The notes under the pieces were generated by a model, which did not search any database, had not been told where the DNA came from, and saw only the letters and a list, made by a program, of their open reading frames with translations. Made by a program: the position numbers and the translations under genes. Below, piece by piece: positions 33,679-42,312 of a DNA stretch of 64,000 nucleotides; the first letter of the stretch is position 1; every line of letters starts with the position of its first letter. Source of the DNA: Bradyrhizobium sp. 170 (GTDB lineage: Bacteria > Pseudomonadota > Alphaproteobacteria > Rhizobiales > Xanthobacteraceae); contig NZ_CP064703.1 of NCBI RefSeq assembly GCF_023101085.1, positions 4,712,001-4,776,000 on the forward strand, in the 5' to 3' direction.

Positions 33679-35847
33679 ATGACGACACAAGGCGAAATGA
33701 AAACATCGACCGCACGATTTCAATTGAGGGTGTTAGGGTCGATAGAGCTTGCTGTAAAGGAAACCGGCGAGCCCATTCCACTTCAGTCCGCCAAGATGCG
33801 CGCCCTGCTCGTCTATCTTTCCGCGGCGCCCAACTTCAGCGAAAGCCGCCGAAAACTGGCGTCGCTATTATGGAGCAGAAGCGGCGAGGAGCAAGCGCGT
33901 CAAAGCCTGCGACAACTCCTGAGCAACTTCCGGCGAGGCGCTGCTTCGCGGGCTGCCGACATGATTGCGTTCGACGATTCGACCGTAGGGCTCGACACGT
34001 CCCTGTTGGCCATCGATCGGTCGGCGCTGGCGGACTGGCGTTCGGCGTCTGAAGCTTCGGACATCCGGCAAATTGCCGATTCGTATCGGGGTGATTTTGG
34101 CAGCGAGGCAGAAATCGGCGAGGCCGAGTTTGATGATTGGCTGGCCAATGAGCGTTTGCGAACCAGGGAGATTGCAATCGCAGTTTTCGACCGCTTGGTC
34201 CGCATGTTGGCCGAACGTGGGGAACGCGCCGAAGCTTTGTCGGTCGCCAATCGTTTGGTGGAAATCGACCCGTTGAGAGAGGAAACTCAGCGCCTTGTCA
34301 TCGCGCAGGAAGCTGCAGCCTCAGGACGAGCGTCTGCCATGCAGCGGTTTGAGACATTCCGGATTCTTCTTCGGGAAGAACTGGGCGTTCGCCCTGAGGC
34401 GGCGACGCAAGAGTTGATCGAGCAGCTTCGGCGAAAAAAGGGATCGGCACCTGAGAGCATCAACGAGCCGTCCGGGGAGATTCCGGATCCGGCCCCGCTT
34501 CCCGTGCTGCCGGGGCCTGGCGCTTCGGTAGCCCGCCGAACATACAAATATGCCGTTGCTGCCCTTATCCTCGCAGCCTTGGCTGTGGGTATATCGATCG
34601 GCTATCGGGTATGGAACAGCTCCGCGGATTCGATCTCTTATGTTGGTGAAGACTCCGGCCGGGTCTCGGTCGTTGTCCTGCCGTTTGAAACCGCAGGAGG
34701 CCGCAACTTGCCAGAGGTCCAAACCGCCGGTCTTGAGGCGGAGACCGTTCTTGCCTTTGCACGCAATAATCGCCTTTCGATCGTTGCCGCGCAGGGCGGT
34801 ACCTTGCCTCGCGATCCCGTCAACCTCGGGCGCTCCCACCGTGCGCGCTATGTGGTGCAGACTAGGCTCAAGGAATCTCAGCTCGAGATCCACGCAGATA
34901 TCAACTTGTTTGACGCGACAACCGGTGTCAGCGTCTGGGCCGGGCCACTGTCCGTAACCGCAACGGAGTCCGCATCGGTCAGATTTGCACGCCAGTTCTA
35001 TCGGTATGTCTACACCGAAATTGCGCTACACCGCGCCAAGACATTATCCGATGCCGCAACCGACTCGATCCCGGCGCTGCTATGGCGGGCCGCAGCTGCC
35101 CGAATTCGGACGCGGGTGGGTAACGCAGATACATCTGAAGTCGAGTTGTTTGAGGAAGTCCTCAAGCAGGATTCAAACCAGCTCTATGGCCTCCTCGGAG
35201 TATCGGAGCACTACATCCTGAAGGTCGCGCGCGAACAGAGCCAGGCGCGCGCACAGGATATCGAGCGTGCTAAAAGTCTTTTGCTTCGTGCGCGAGAGCA
35301 GGCCCCCAACTTGGCCGAAGTAGCCTTCGGCATGGGCATGATCGACAAGCTGCAAGGCAAGTTCGAGCAGGCCGGCCTCGAATTCGAACGCGCCTTTCTG
35401 CTGGATCGGACCCACTGGAATGCCGCCGCCCAGGCCGCACATATCAAGCTGTTTCTGGGCCGGTTTGAGGATGCCTACGCGCAAATGGAAGGGGTAACGA
35501 ACTATCTGCTGCCGGACATAGCCTCGGCTGAGACTGCCTATATCGCCGGCGAAACAGCGCTCATGGCCGGATATCCGGAGCGGGCGATCACATATCTCGA
35601 CCTCGCCATCAGCGGCAACCCCACCGTCTCCCGTATTCACGGAATGCGGGCGGCCGCTCTTCACCGCGCCGGCCGAAAGTCCGAGGCGGCCATCGCCGCC
35701 GCGACATCCAGGAGCCTGTCGCCGACCTATACGCCCGAAATGATGGCCCGCCGGGGTGGAATCAACGCCAGTGCCCGGTACAAATCGGCTCGCGACGAAT
35801 ATGTCGCGGCCTTCAAAATGGCCCTGGCGGCAGAGCCGACCAACTAA
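33679..35847 (+). CDS. Membrane-anchored SARP-type regulator (OmpR-like wHTH, BTAD, TM helix, TPR-like C-terminus)
   Basis: A 722-residue protein. Residues about 13-88 form an OmpR-like winged helix (FQLRVLGSIELAVKETGEPI, then RRKLASLLWSRSGEEQARQS). Residues about 105-255 match the bacterial transcriptional activation domain (YRGDFGSEAEIGEAEFDDWL, RLVEIDPLREETQRLVI, FRILLREELGVRPE), the SARP/AfsR arrangement. A membrane helix follows at about 287-309 (YAVAALILAALAVGISIGY). Next come a FlgO/TolB-like segment (VSVVVLPFETAG) and TPR-like helices (about 500-720) that should lie in the periplasm. It thus resembles CadC/ToxR one-component sensors. ATG 33697, with AAGGCG upstream, is an alternative start. 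It lies directly upstream of two PEP-CTERM genes and 11-bp-phased heptamers, its likely targets. Codon use is less G+C-rich than in neighbouring housekeeping genes. Confidence 0.82.
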   Translation: MTTQGEMKTSTARFQLRVLGSIELAVKETGEPIPLQSAKMRALLVYLSAAPNFSESRRKLASLLWSRSGEEQARQSLRQLLSNFRRGAASRAADMIAFDDSTVGLDTSLLAIDRSALADWRSASEASDIRQIADSYRGDFGSEAEIGEAEFDDWLANERLRTREIAIAVFDRLVRMLAERGERAEALSVANRLVEIDPLREETQRLVIAQEAAASGRASAMQRFETFRILLREELGVRPEAATQELIEQLRRKKGSAPESINEPSGEIPDPAPLPVLPGPGASVARRTYKYAVAALILAALAVGISIGYRVWNSSADSISYVGEDSGRVSVVVLPFETAGGRNLPEVQTAGLEAETVLAFARNNRLSIVAAQGGTLPRDPVNLGRSHRARYVVQTRLKESQLEIHADINLFDATTGVSVWAGPLSVTATESASVRFARQFYRYVYTEIALHRAKTLSDAATDSIPALLWRAAAARIRTRVGNADTSEVELFEEVLKQDSNQLYGLLGVSEHYILKVAREQSQARAQDIERAKSLLLRAREQAPNLAEVAFGMGMIDKLQGKFEQAGLEFERAFLLDRTHWNAAAQAAHIKLFLGRFEDAYAQMEGVTNYLLPDIASAETAYIAGETALMAGYPERAITYLDLAISGNPTVSRIHGMRAAALHRAGRKSEAAIAAATSRSLSPTYTPEMMARRGGINASARYKSARDEYVAAFKMALAAEPTN

Positions 35848-35876
35848 ACCGCGGCTTGCGCGAGAAATTTCCCCGA

Positions 35877-35905
35877 TTGACGGCACTTTGACGGCCACTT
35901 GACGG
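35877..35905 (+). promoter_or_regulatory. Three TTGACGG heptamers at exact 11-bp period (candidate SARP operator)
   Basis: TTGACGG occurs at 35877-35883, 35888-35894 and 35899-35905, each separated by 4 bp. SARP regulators are known to bind heptameric direct repeats with 11-bp periodicity overlapping the -35 region. The array lies 41 bp upstream of the PEP-CTERM start, and the third copy could itself act as a -35 element. The gene just upstream encodes a SARP-type regulator. Confidence 0.75.
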
Positions 35906-35946
35906 TGCCTGTGCTGGCCTCTGTTGCATGACAACAGGAGGCTTAA

Positions 35947-36678
35947 ATGAAATCTCGTCTATTGGGCGCGCTTGCGGGCGCGGCGCTATGTTCGATTGCC
36001 TCGCAGGCATCCGCCACCATCGTCAATGTCACCTACCAGGGGATCGTGACCTATGATCGTGACCTGACTGGCGTTTTCGGAACTGTCGGCGGAAGCAATG
36101 ATCTGGTCGGGCAGTCCTACACTGCGAAATTCACGTTCGATACCTCGCTTGGGACTTCCACTAGCAATCCGGGCCCCTACGCCGATCAGCGAGTTTACGG
36201 TGGCACAGGCTACGGCACCACGTCACCCGTGATCAGCTCGACCGTTACCATCGGTAGCGTGACGGTCTCCGTCCCCGCGACGTATATCGGTACGGCTGCT
36301 ACCCAATATAATACCGATGGTTCTGGGTTTGGCCAACAAACTCACCTTGCGCGATACAATAATTCAGCAAACAACATTTACGCGGATTTGTCTTCGCAAG
36401 CCTACGTTTACGCCTACGACGGCAGCGTCCCTTTCTCGCTCACCGGCCCGTTTACCTACACTCCGACCTACGTCGGCTATCTGAGCTTTAACGACTACGT
36501 CTACGATCGCAATCTCGGCCAAGTTATTCAAGACACCTATGTCCAAGCCAATGTGACCAGTCTTACCGTCACCACGGGCGTGCCCGAACCCTCCACATGG
36601 GCCATGATAATTCTCGGCTTCGCAGGCGTCGGCTTCGCTGCCTACCGGCGCGGGAGCAATTCCGTTCGTTGGGTGTAA
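35947..36678 (+). CDS. PEP-CTERM sorted surface protein
   Basis: A 243-residue protein. The N-terminal signal peptide is [20 protein letters not shown]. The mature part is rich in Thr, Ser, Tyr and beta-strand-like repeats. The C-terminus carries [18 protein letters not shown] followed by AAYRR: a PEP motif, membrane helix and basic tail that make up a PEP-CTERM sorting signal, normally recognised by an exosortase. No exosortase is in this window. AGGAGG stands six bases before the ATG. A UUCG-loop terminator follows. The mature part resembles no enzyme I know. Confidence 0.85.
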   Translation: MKSRLLGALAGAALCSIASQASATIVNVTYQGIVTYDRDLTGVFGTVGGSNDLVGQSYTAKFTFDTSLGTSTSNPGPYADQRVYGGTGYGTTSPVISSTVTIGSVTVSVPATYIGTAATQYNTDGSGFGQQTHLARYNNSANNIYADLSSQAYVYAYDGSVPFSLTGPFTYTPTYVGYLSFNDYVYDRNLGQVIQDTYVQANVTSLTVTTGVPEPSTWAMIILGFAGVGFAAYRRGSNSVRWV

Positions 36679-36681
36679 TCG

Positions 36682-36707
36682 AGCCGCCTTCGGGCGGCTT
36701 TCGTTTG
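36682..36707 (+). terminator. Terminator after the first PEP-CTERM gene
   Basis: Stem AGCCGCC / GGCGGCT with a TTCG tetraloop is followed by a broken T-tract (TTTCGTTT). It separates the first PEP-CTERM gene from the second, which suggests they have separate promoters or partial read-through. Confidence 0.7.
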
Positions 36708-36766
36708 CCCGGACATCTTTATCTTTGGGTTGAACATTGCGGATTCGAAAATATGGAGTCTTGGAA

Positions 36767-37876
36767 ATGATTGGACGCTTATTGATCGCAAGTTTGGGGG
36801 CTGTGCTTGCCTACGCTCCGGCTTCTGCAACACCGGTCTACAGCCAATTTATTGCGTTCGGTGACAGTACGCTCGACAGCGGCTGGTGGAAGGGGGCTCT
36901 CGCAACGCCTGGCCAGTGCGATGGTGCAGCCTCGCCTTGCGGGACCGGCAATCCCACCCGAGACACACTTATACGCAATGCTATCGCCAACGGGGGTACA
37001 GGTGCCCCGGTGGGTGTCGGCCTGATGCACTCTGAAGTGCTTGCCGGGAAGTTTGGACTGACGGCTATTCCCGCAAACCAGCCCGGAGGCACGAATTATG
37101 CAATCAGCGGATCAAAGAACGATGTATTTGCCGGGACCGGGAACCTTTATCCCAACCCCAATCTTCCATCCACCGTCGGCCAAATAAACAACTATTTGAC
37201 GAGCACCGGCGGGACTGCAAATTCCAGCGCGCTCTACGTCTTCAGTTCAGGAGGTAATGACCTTTCCTACGCGAATGACACATACGGTGCGAACTTTGCT
37301 GCCAAGCAGGCGTATCTGACGACCCAAATCAATGCGTATGTAAGCAAGATCGATTTCCTCCAGGGCGTAGGAGCCAGGAATATTCTTGTTGAAGGTGTGC
37401 AAGCCAGCGGACCGCTGGGCATCTATTACAACGATACGCTTCGTGCCGCGCTCAACAGCGCTGAAGTTGACTACATATACGCCGATGTCGCGGGGCTCAT
37501 AGCGACCGTAAAAGCGAATCCGACGGCGTATGGATTTACCCCATTTACGGTCGCGCCGGGAATCAATGGTCCGACGACCGGCTCCGCGTGTGTTGCTGGC
37601 GCAGGATCGGGATGGGGTCAATGGTGTGCCAACAAGACCACCAGTGACGGTACTTACGCGCGGCTGAGATCAGTCGATTCCGAGGAAACGAGCTTCTATT
37701 CTGACGATCAGCATCTTTCCGCAGCAGGGCAACGAATCCTGGCCGAGTACGAATATGGTTTGTTGCAAACCGCCATCCCCGAGCCCTCGACATGGGCGAT
37801 GATGATCCTCGGCTTTGCTGGCGTCGGATACATGGCGTATCGACGCAAGTCAAAGCCAGCATTGATGGCCGTCTGA
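36767..37876 (+). CDS. PEP-CTERM SGNH/GDSL-family hydrolase (secreted esterase)
   Basis: A 369-residue protein. After a signal peptide ([20 protein letters not shown]), block I reads [11 protein letters not shown] with catalytic Ser34. Block III is present as SSGGND, and block V as DDQH (Asp and His of the triad) near residue 320. The C-terminus has [18 protein letters not shown] then MAYRRK, a PEP-CTERM sorting signal. It should be an esterase or lipase displayed at the cell surface. ATG 36767 has GGAGTCTTGGA upstream. It shares the sorting signal and codon bias with the preceding gene. Confidence 0.87.
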   Translation: MIGRLLIASLGAVLAYAPASATPVYSQFIAFGDSTLDSGWWKGALATPGQCDGAASPCGTGNPTRDTLIRNAIANGGTGAPVGVGLMHSEVLAGKFGLTAIPANQPGGTNYAISGSKNDVFAGTGNLYPNPNLPSTVGQINNYLTSTGGTANSSALYVFSSGGNDLSYANDTYGANFAAKQAYLTTQINAYVSKIDFLQGVGARNILVEGVQASGPLGIYYNDTLRAALNSAEVDYIYADVAGLIATVKANPTAYGFTPFTVAPGINGPTTGSACVAGAGSGWGQWCANKTTSDGTYARLRSVDSEETSFYSDDQHLSAAGQRILAEYEYGLLQTAIPEPSTWAMMILGFAGVGYMAYRRKSKPALMAV

Positions 37877-37896
37877 TCCATCATCAGGGTTGAATT

Positions 37897-37927
37897 GAGA
37901 AGCCGCCTGCGGGCGGCTTCTCGTTTG
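37897..37927. terminator. Terminator between the SGNH hydrolase and the double-barrel OMP genes
   Basis: An 11-bp perfect stem, GAGAAGCCGCC / GGCGGCTTCTC, with loop TGCG is followed by GTTTG on the plus strand. The genes on both sides are convergent, so it can serve both. Confidence 0.7.
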
Positions 37928-37957
37928 CGACGAATCTTCTTGCCTCTGAAACAGCGC

Positions 37958-39373
37958 TCAGTACTTCGCAACGACCGGCGAATTGAAGTGGTAGTTGATG
38001 CCGGTGCGGAAGACGTGCTCGGTCACCGAACGGGTCGCGGTCGCCGTGGTAGCGCCGATGATGAAGTTGTCCGACGTCGAGCCGAGGTCGACATAGAGAT
38101 ATTCGGTCTTGGTCGTCCAGTTCGGGCCCAGCAATCCCAGCAGCGTAAACGGTGTTTCGATGCCCGCGCCTGCGGTCCAGCCAGTATTGGTGTGCGAGAA
38201 CGATTGCGTGACCGGGCCGACGAAGGAGTTCGTGTTGATCTTGGTCTTGATGCTGCCGTAGGCGAGACCGCCGGTCGCGTAGAACAAGGTCGATCCGACC
38301 GAATAACCCAGCCGCCCGCGCACAGTGCCGAACCACGGCAACGTGGCATCGTAAGCCGCCATGACCCCGGGTGTGCAGGTGAGAACGCACGTCTTGTTGT
38401 CTTTCTGGGTGCTGCCCTGAATATCGGCCTCCAGACCGAATACCCAGTTGGCCGCCTGCCAGTTGTAGCCGGCCTGGACGCCGCCATTGATGCCATCAGG
38501 CGCGAGGTTGAAGGTTTCGAGAATCGCCGCGGCCGGTACGCTCAGCGAGCTGCGATCGCGCCCGGTGCCGGATCCGAAATTGCCGCCGAGATAGAAGCCG
38601 GCCCAGTTGGCCGCGGCGACCGGCGCATAGGCCGAATTGCCGCCGATGCGGTAGTTCAAACCTACCCGAAAGATGTTTTCACGAATCTCGGTGTTGATCG
38701 GGGTCGCAGCAAACAGTGTCGAAGCGTCGGTCTTGTTGCCGAGATTGAGGTAGAGATACTCGATCTTTCCGGTCCAGTTGCCGCCCAGCGCGGCTTCGAC
38801 ACCGCTGCCGACAACCCATCCACTCTGTGTACGGTCGGTCGAAAACGTCGAGTTGACGCCGAGTGCCGACTGGGTCGCATCGGTCTTGACGTTTCCGAAC
38901 GCGTAGCCGGCGGTCACATAGCTCAGCACCGGACCATTGGCGATGCCGATGCGCCCGCGCGCGGTCCCGAACCAGTCGAGCTTCTGGCGATAGGCGGTGT
39001 TGACCCCGAGAATCGCAAAATTGGTGCGATCATCGCTCAGGCCGGCACCCTGAATATCGGCTTCGACACCGAAAACGATGGGTCCAAGCACCGAACCCGT
39101 TTGCCAGTTGTAACCGATCTGGCCGCCGCCGAAGCCCCCTTGCGGCGAGACGTAGAACGAATAGGGCGATCCTGCGCCGATCCAGTCGTGCTGAAAGCGA
39201 TCACGGCCGATACCGACGCCGGCGTTGACGCCGATGTAGAAGCCGGTCCAGTCGTAGACGGCGGCCAATGCGGGAGCTTTGGTGTAAGGGCGGGCGGCGA
39301 GGTCTGCGGCGATCGTCGGGGCGGATCCCAGGCCAACGAGAGCGGTGGCCAACAGGTACTTCTTCAATTTCAT
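37958..39373 (-). CDS. Outer-membrane protein with two tandem Omp25/Omp31-like beta-barrel domains
   Basis: A 471-residue protein. The signal peptide (KLKKYLLATALVGLGSAPTI) ends before AADLAARPYTKAP. The mature part consists of two homologous halves. WTGFYIGVNAGVGIGRDRF opens half 1 (about 41-247), and WAGFYLGGNFGSGTGRDRSS opens half 2 (about 256-471). The halves end NIFRVGLNYRIGG and HVFRTGINYHFN. The terminal VVAKY fits the C-terminal signal of outer-membrane proteins. Single-barrel relatives in this window are about 255-271 residues, so this is an internal duplication. Its role is presumably structural or as a porin. Confidence 0.85.
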   Translation of the reverse strand: MKLKKYLLATALVGLGSAPTIAADLAARPYTKAPALAAVYDWTGFYIGVNAGVGIGRDRFQHDWIGAGSPYSFYVSPQGGFGGGQIGYNWQTGSVLGPIVFGVEADIQGAGLSDDRTNFAILGVNTAYRQKLDWFGTARGRIGIANGPVLSYVTAGYAFGNVKTDATQSALGVNSTFSTDRTQSGWVVGSGVEAALGGNWTGKIEYLYLNLGNKTDASTLFAATPINTEIRENIFRVGLNYRIGGNSAYAPVAAANWAGFYLGGNFGSGTGRDRSSLSVPAAAILETFNLAPDGINGGVQAGYNWQAANWVFGLEADIQGSTQKDNKTCVLTCTPGVMAAYDATLPWFGTVRGRLGYSVGSTLFYATGGLAYGSIKTKINTNSFVGPVTQSFSHTNTGWTAGAGIETPFTLLGLLGPNWTTKTEYLYVDLGSTSDNFIIGATTATATRSVTEHVFRTGINYHFNSPVVAKY

Positions 39374-39554
39374 TTACGGCATTCCCAGTCCGGCATTCCA
39401 AAACTTTCCAACACACGCGCTGTTGGCACTCGGAATGTGCTTACTGGATTCGTATCTTAAAGCTGTAGCCTGCCAGCCACATCCTCCGGGGATTTCTCTC
39501 ACGTGACGAACTGCGGCAATATCCGGGCAATATCACGGGCTTGGAAGCCGTTCT

Positions 39555-40166
39555 TCAGCCGCCTTTTCGAGCCACGACGAACAACATCGACGCTATCTTG
39601 TCGTCGAACCCTCTGACTTCGCCGCTCTCGATCGACAGCGAGTTCCACCGGCCCGCTTTGGCATAGGTCGCGTGCAGCCAGTCCGGCGACGGGTAATTGT
39701 AATAGCGATTGAGCGTATCACGGCCGCCGCCGTCGCCGGCCTTGTAGCTGGCGTAGAAGACGCCCGCAGGCCTCAGCGCGCGCCAGATCCGCGCAAGAAC
39801 ATCCGCGAGCTCCGGCCTCGGCACATGAAGCAGACAGGCATTGGCCCAGACGGCGTCATAGGCATCGACCTCGTCGAGTTCATGAAACAGCAGCGTCTCG
39901 ACCGTGCGGCCGAGATGCTTTGACGCGACATCAGCCATTTCCGGCGATCCGTCGGTCGCGCGCACCTCGAATCCACGCGCCAGCATTTCCGCGGTGTCGC
40001 CACCAGCGCCGCAGCCGAGTTCGAGGATGGAAGCGCCCGGCGGAAGCGGCGCCAGAAACGCCGTCAACCGCGCCTGGCGCGAGGTGAACGTGCGCCTGGC
40101 ATAGGCCTCGGCGTTGCCGCGATAGAACTGCAGCGTCTCCTCGTCCACCGCAGCACCTCGTGTCAT
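39555..40166 (-). CDS. Class I SAM-dependent methyltransferase
   Basis: A 203-residue protein with the SAM-binding motif ILELGCGAGGDTAEML near residue 47, an acidic end of strand 2 (VRATDGSPEM), and AVWANACLLHVPRPEL. The target is unknown. Its ATG overlaps the argC stop by 4 bp (ATGA), indicating translational coupling in the argC operon. The extreme N-terminus (VDEETLQFYRGNAEAYA) recurs as a stub between the two argC genes. Confidence 0.85.
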   Translation of the reverse strand: MTRGAAVDEETLQFYRGNAEAYARRTFTSRQARLTAFLAPLPPGASILELGCGAGGDTAEMLARGFEVRATDGSPEMADVASKHLGRTVETLLFHELDEVDAYDAVWANACLLHVPRPELADVLARIWRALRPAGVFYASYKAGDGGGRDTLNRYYNYPSPDWLHATYAKAGRWNSLSIESGEVRGFDDKIASMLFVVARKGG

Positions 40167-41212
40167 GGGAACAGCGCGATCTGTTCCAGCCCCGCCGTCT
40201 CGGGGAGCCCGAACATCAGGTTCATGTTCTGGATCGCCTGCCCGGCCGAACCCTTCACCAGATTATCGAGCGTGGAAATCACGATCGCCCGGTTCTTGAT
40301 GCGGTCGGCGACGACGCCGATCTGCACATAGTTGGAGCCGCGCACGTTCTGGGTTTGCGGCAGCACGCCCTTCTTCGCGACATGCACGAACGGTTCGTCA
40401 GCGTAAGCCTTCTCCAGCGCGGTGCGCAGATCGTCCGGCGTTGCGCCGTTGAGCTTGACGTAGGACGTGCAGAGTTCGCCGCGCGCCATTGGGATAAGAT
40501 GCGGCGTGAAGTTGATCGTCACCGCGGAGCCCGCGGCGACGCCGATCTCCTGCTCGATCTCGGGCGCGTGACGGTGGGTGCCGACCGAATAGGGCGACAG
40601 CCCCTCGCCCGCCTCGCTGAACAGCGTGTTCTGCTTCAATCCGCGCCCGGCGCCGGTGACACCCGATTTCGCGTCGATGACGATATCGTCGACGTCGATC
40701 AATTTGGCTTTCGCAAGCGGCACCAGCGCGAGCAGCGCCGCGGTCGGATAGCAGCCGGGACAAGCGACCAGCCGCGCGGAGGTGATCTTCTCCCGGTAGA
40801 ACTCGGTGAGGCCATACACGGCTTCGCCCTGCAGCTCGAGCGCCCGGTGCTCGTGGCCGTACCATTGCGCATAGGTGTCCTTGTCGCGCAGCCGGAAGTC
40901 GGCCGACATGTCGAGAACCTTGATCTTCGGGTTGGCCTTGAGGACGGCGGCGATGATCTCCTGCGTGGTGCCGTGCGGCAGCCCGCAGAACACCGCGTCG
41001 AGGCTGGTCCAGTCGACCTTTTCCCATTCGACCAGCTTCGGCAGATCCAGCATGAAGAAGTGCGGAAACACCTCGCCCATCGACTTGCCGGCGTGGGTAT
41101 TGGCTGTCAGAGCCGTGATCTCGGCATTCGGATGCCGCGCCAACAGGCGCACCGCGTCGGCTCCGGTGTAGCCGGAGGCGCCGAGAATGCCGATCTTCTT
41201 CGAGCTCATCAC
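40163..41212 (-). CDS. argC: N-acetyl-gamma-glutamyl-phosphate reductase (longer type)
   Basis: A 349-residue enzyme of arginine biosynthesis that reduces N-acetylglutamyl phosphate to the semialdehyde with NADPH. GILGASGYTGADAVRLL is the NADP-binding motif. The catalytic Cys lies in ACPGCYPTAALLAL, and GTHRHAPEIEQE is the substrate region with the conserved His. It belongs to the longer ArgC subfamily. It is the third gene of the operon and overlaps the methyltransferase start by 4 bp. A second, divergent argC lies directly upstream. Confidence 0.93.
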   Translation of the reverse strand: MMSSKKIGILGASGYTGADAVRLLARHPNAEITALTANTHAGKSMGEVFPHFFMLDLPKLVEWEKVDWTSLDAVFCGLPHGTTQEIIAAVLKANPKIKVLDMSADFRLRDKDTYAQWYGHEHRALELQGEAVYGLTEFYREKITSARLVACPGCYPTAALLALVPLAKAKLIDVDDIVIDAKSGVTGAGRGLKQNTLFSEAGEGLSPYSVGTHRHAPEIEQEIGVAAGSAVTINFTPHLIPMARGELCTSYVKLNGATPDDLRTALEKAYADEPFVHVAKKGVLPQTQNVRGSNYVQIGVVADRIKNRAIVISTLDNLVKGSAGQAIQNMNLMFGLPETAGLEQIALFP

Positions 41213-41228
41213 GCGTTCCTTTCAGGCG

Positions 41229-41309
41229 TCATTTGCAGGCGCATTTGATTGTCTTGCCGCGGTAGAATTGCAGCGTCGCTTCGTCCACCGGGCTCGCCTC
41301 GCGAGCCAC
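41229..41309 (-). pseudogene. 5' stub of a second methyltransferase gene
   Basis: A 26-codon frame between the two argC genes includes PVDEATLQFYRGK, almost identical to VDEETLQFYRGN at the N-terminus of the intact methyltransferase (39555-40166). The homology stops there, and the frame ends in TGA after TIKCACK. This indicates that the methyltransferase region was duplicated with argC or inserted between the two genes, then lost. Confidence 0.65.
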
Positions 41310-41319
41310 GCCCGATCAG

Positions 41320-42312
41320 CTATTTCTCGGCAAGGCCCAGCATCAGCCGCATGTTCTGCACGGCGGCACCCGAGGCACCCTTGCCCAGATTGTCGAGCCG
41401 CGCGACCAGAACCGCCTGACGATGTTTCTCGCTGGCAAAGACATAAAGCTCCAGCTTGTTGGTCTCGTTGAGCGCCTCGGGCTCGAGCCGGCCGCCCTTG
41501 GTCGCCGCGTTCTCGAGCGGCATCACCAAGACGTAGCTGCTGCCGGCGTAGCGCTTTGCCAGCGCGGCGTGCAGGTCAGCTCCATCAGGCTTGCCCGTCA
41601 GCGTGTCGAGATGCAGCGGCACCGAGACCAGCATGCCCTGCCGATAATTGCCGACCGACGGCACGAAGATCGGCCGCCGCGTCAGTTTTGAGTAGAGCTG
41701 CGTCTCCGGCAGATGCTTGTGCTCGAAGCCGAGACCATACAATTCGAAGGACGGCGCGCTGCCATCCTCGAAACTTGCGATCATCGACTTGCCGCCGCCC
41801 GAATAGCCGCTCACCGCGTTGATGGTGACGGGATAGTCCGCAGGCACGAGCCCCGCATCGACCAGCGGCCGCAGCAGCGCAATGCCGCCGGTCGGATAGC
41901 AGCCGGGATTGGAGACCTTTTGGGCTGCCCGTATCTTGTCGGCCTGGTCAGGCGTAAGCTCCGGAAAGCCGTAAGCCCAGTCGCTGGCGACCCGGAATGC
42001 GGTCGACGCGTCGAGCACCTTGGGGGCCGAAGCGCCCATGCTGTCGATCAAGGTTACGGTTTCCTTCGCCGCATCGTCAGGCAGGCAGAGGATGACGAGG
42101 TCCACCTCCTCCATCAGCGCGCGCTTGGCGCCCGCATCCTTGCGCTTCTCCTCGGCGATGTTTTTCACCACGACGTCGTTCTGCAGCCGAAGGCGCTCCG
42201 CAATGCCGAGCCCCGTCGTTCCGGATGCGCCGTCAACGAACACGGCGGGCTTGGTCGCGGCGCCGGCGGTCTTGTCGGTGATCTTGGGCTGGTGACCGTC
42301 GGTGAGGGTCAT
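41320..42312 (-). CDS. argC: N-acetyl-gamma-glutamyl-phosphate reductase (shorter type)
   Basis: A 330-residue ArgC of the shorter subfamily. VFVDGASGTTGLGIAERL is the nucleotide-binding motif, and SNPGCYPTGGIALLRPL carries the catalytic Cys. GLGFEHKHLPE and VPLHLDTL are characteristic of this subfamily. It catalyses the same step as the downstream argC but the two are clearly different in sequence, so they are not recent duplicates. Its ATG overlaps the stop of the PaiB-like gene by 4 bp. The upstream leader has four Arg codons. Confidence 0.92.
   Translation of the reverse strand: MTLTDGHQPKITDKTAGAATKPAVFVDGASGTTGLGIAERLRLQNDVVVKNIAEEKRKDAGAKRALMEEVDLVILCLPDDAAKETVTLIDSMGASAPKVLDASTAFRVASDWAYGFPELTPDQADKIRAAQKVSNPGCYPTGGIALLRPLVDAGLVPADYPVTINAVSGYSGGGKSMIASFEDGSAPSFELYGLGFEHKHLPETQLYSKLTRRPIFVPSVGNYRQGMLVSVPLHLDTLTGKPDGADLHAALAKRYAGSSYVLVMPLENAATKGGRLEPEALNETNKLELYVFASEKHRQAVLVARLDNLGKGASGAAVQNMRLMLGLAEK

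Noticed and set aside
35899..35905. The third TTGACGG read only as a plain -35 element
   Set aside because: A single -35 would not explain two further identical heptamers at exact 11-bp steps, so an operator is the better reading; it may still double as the -35.
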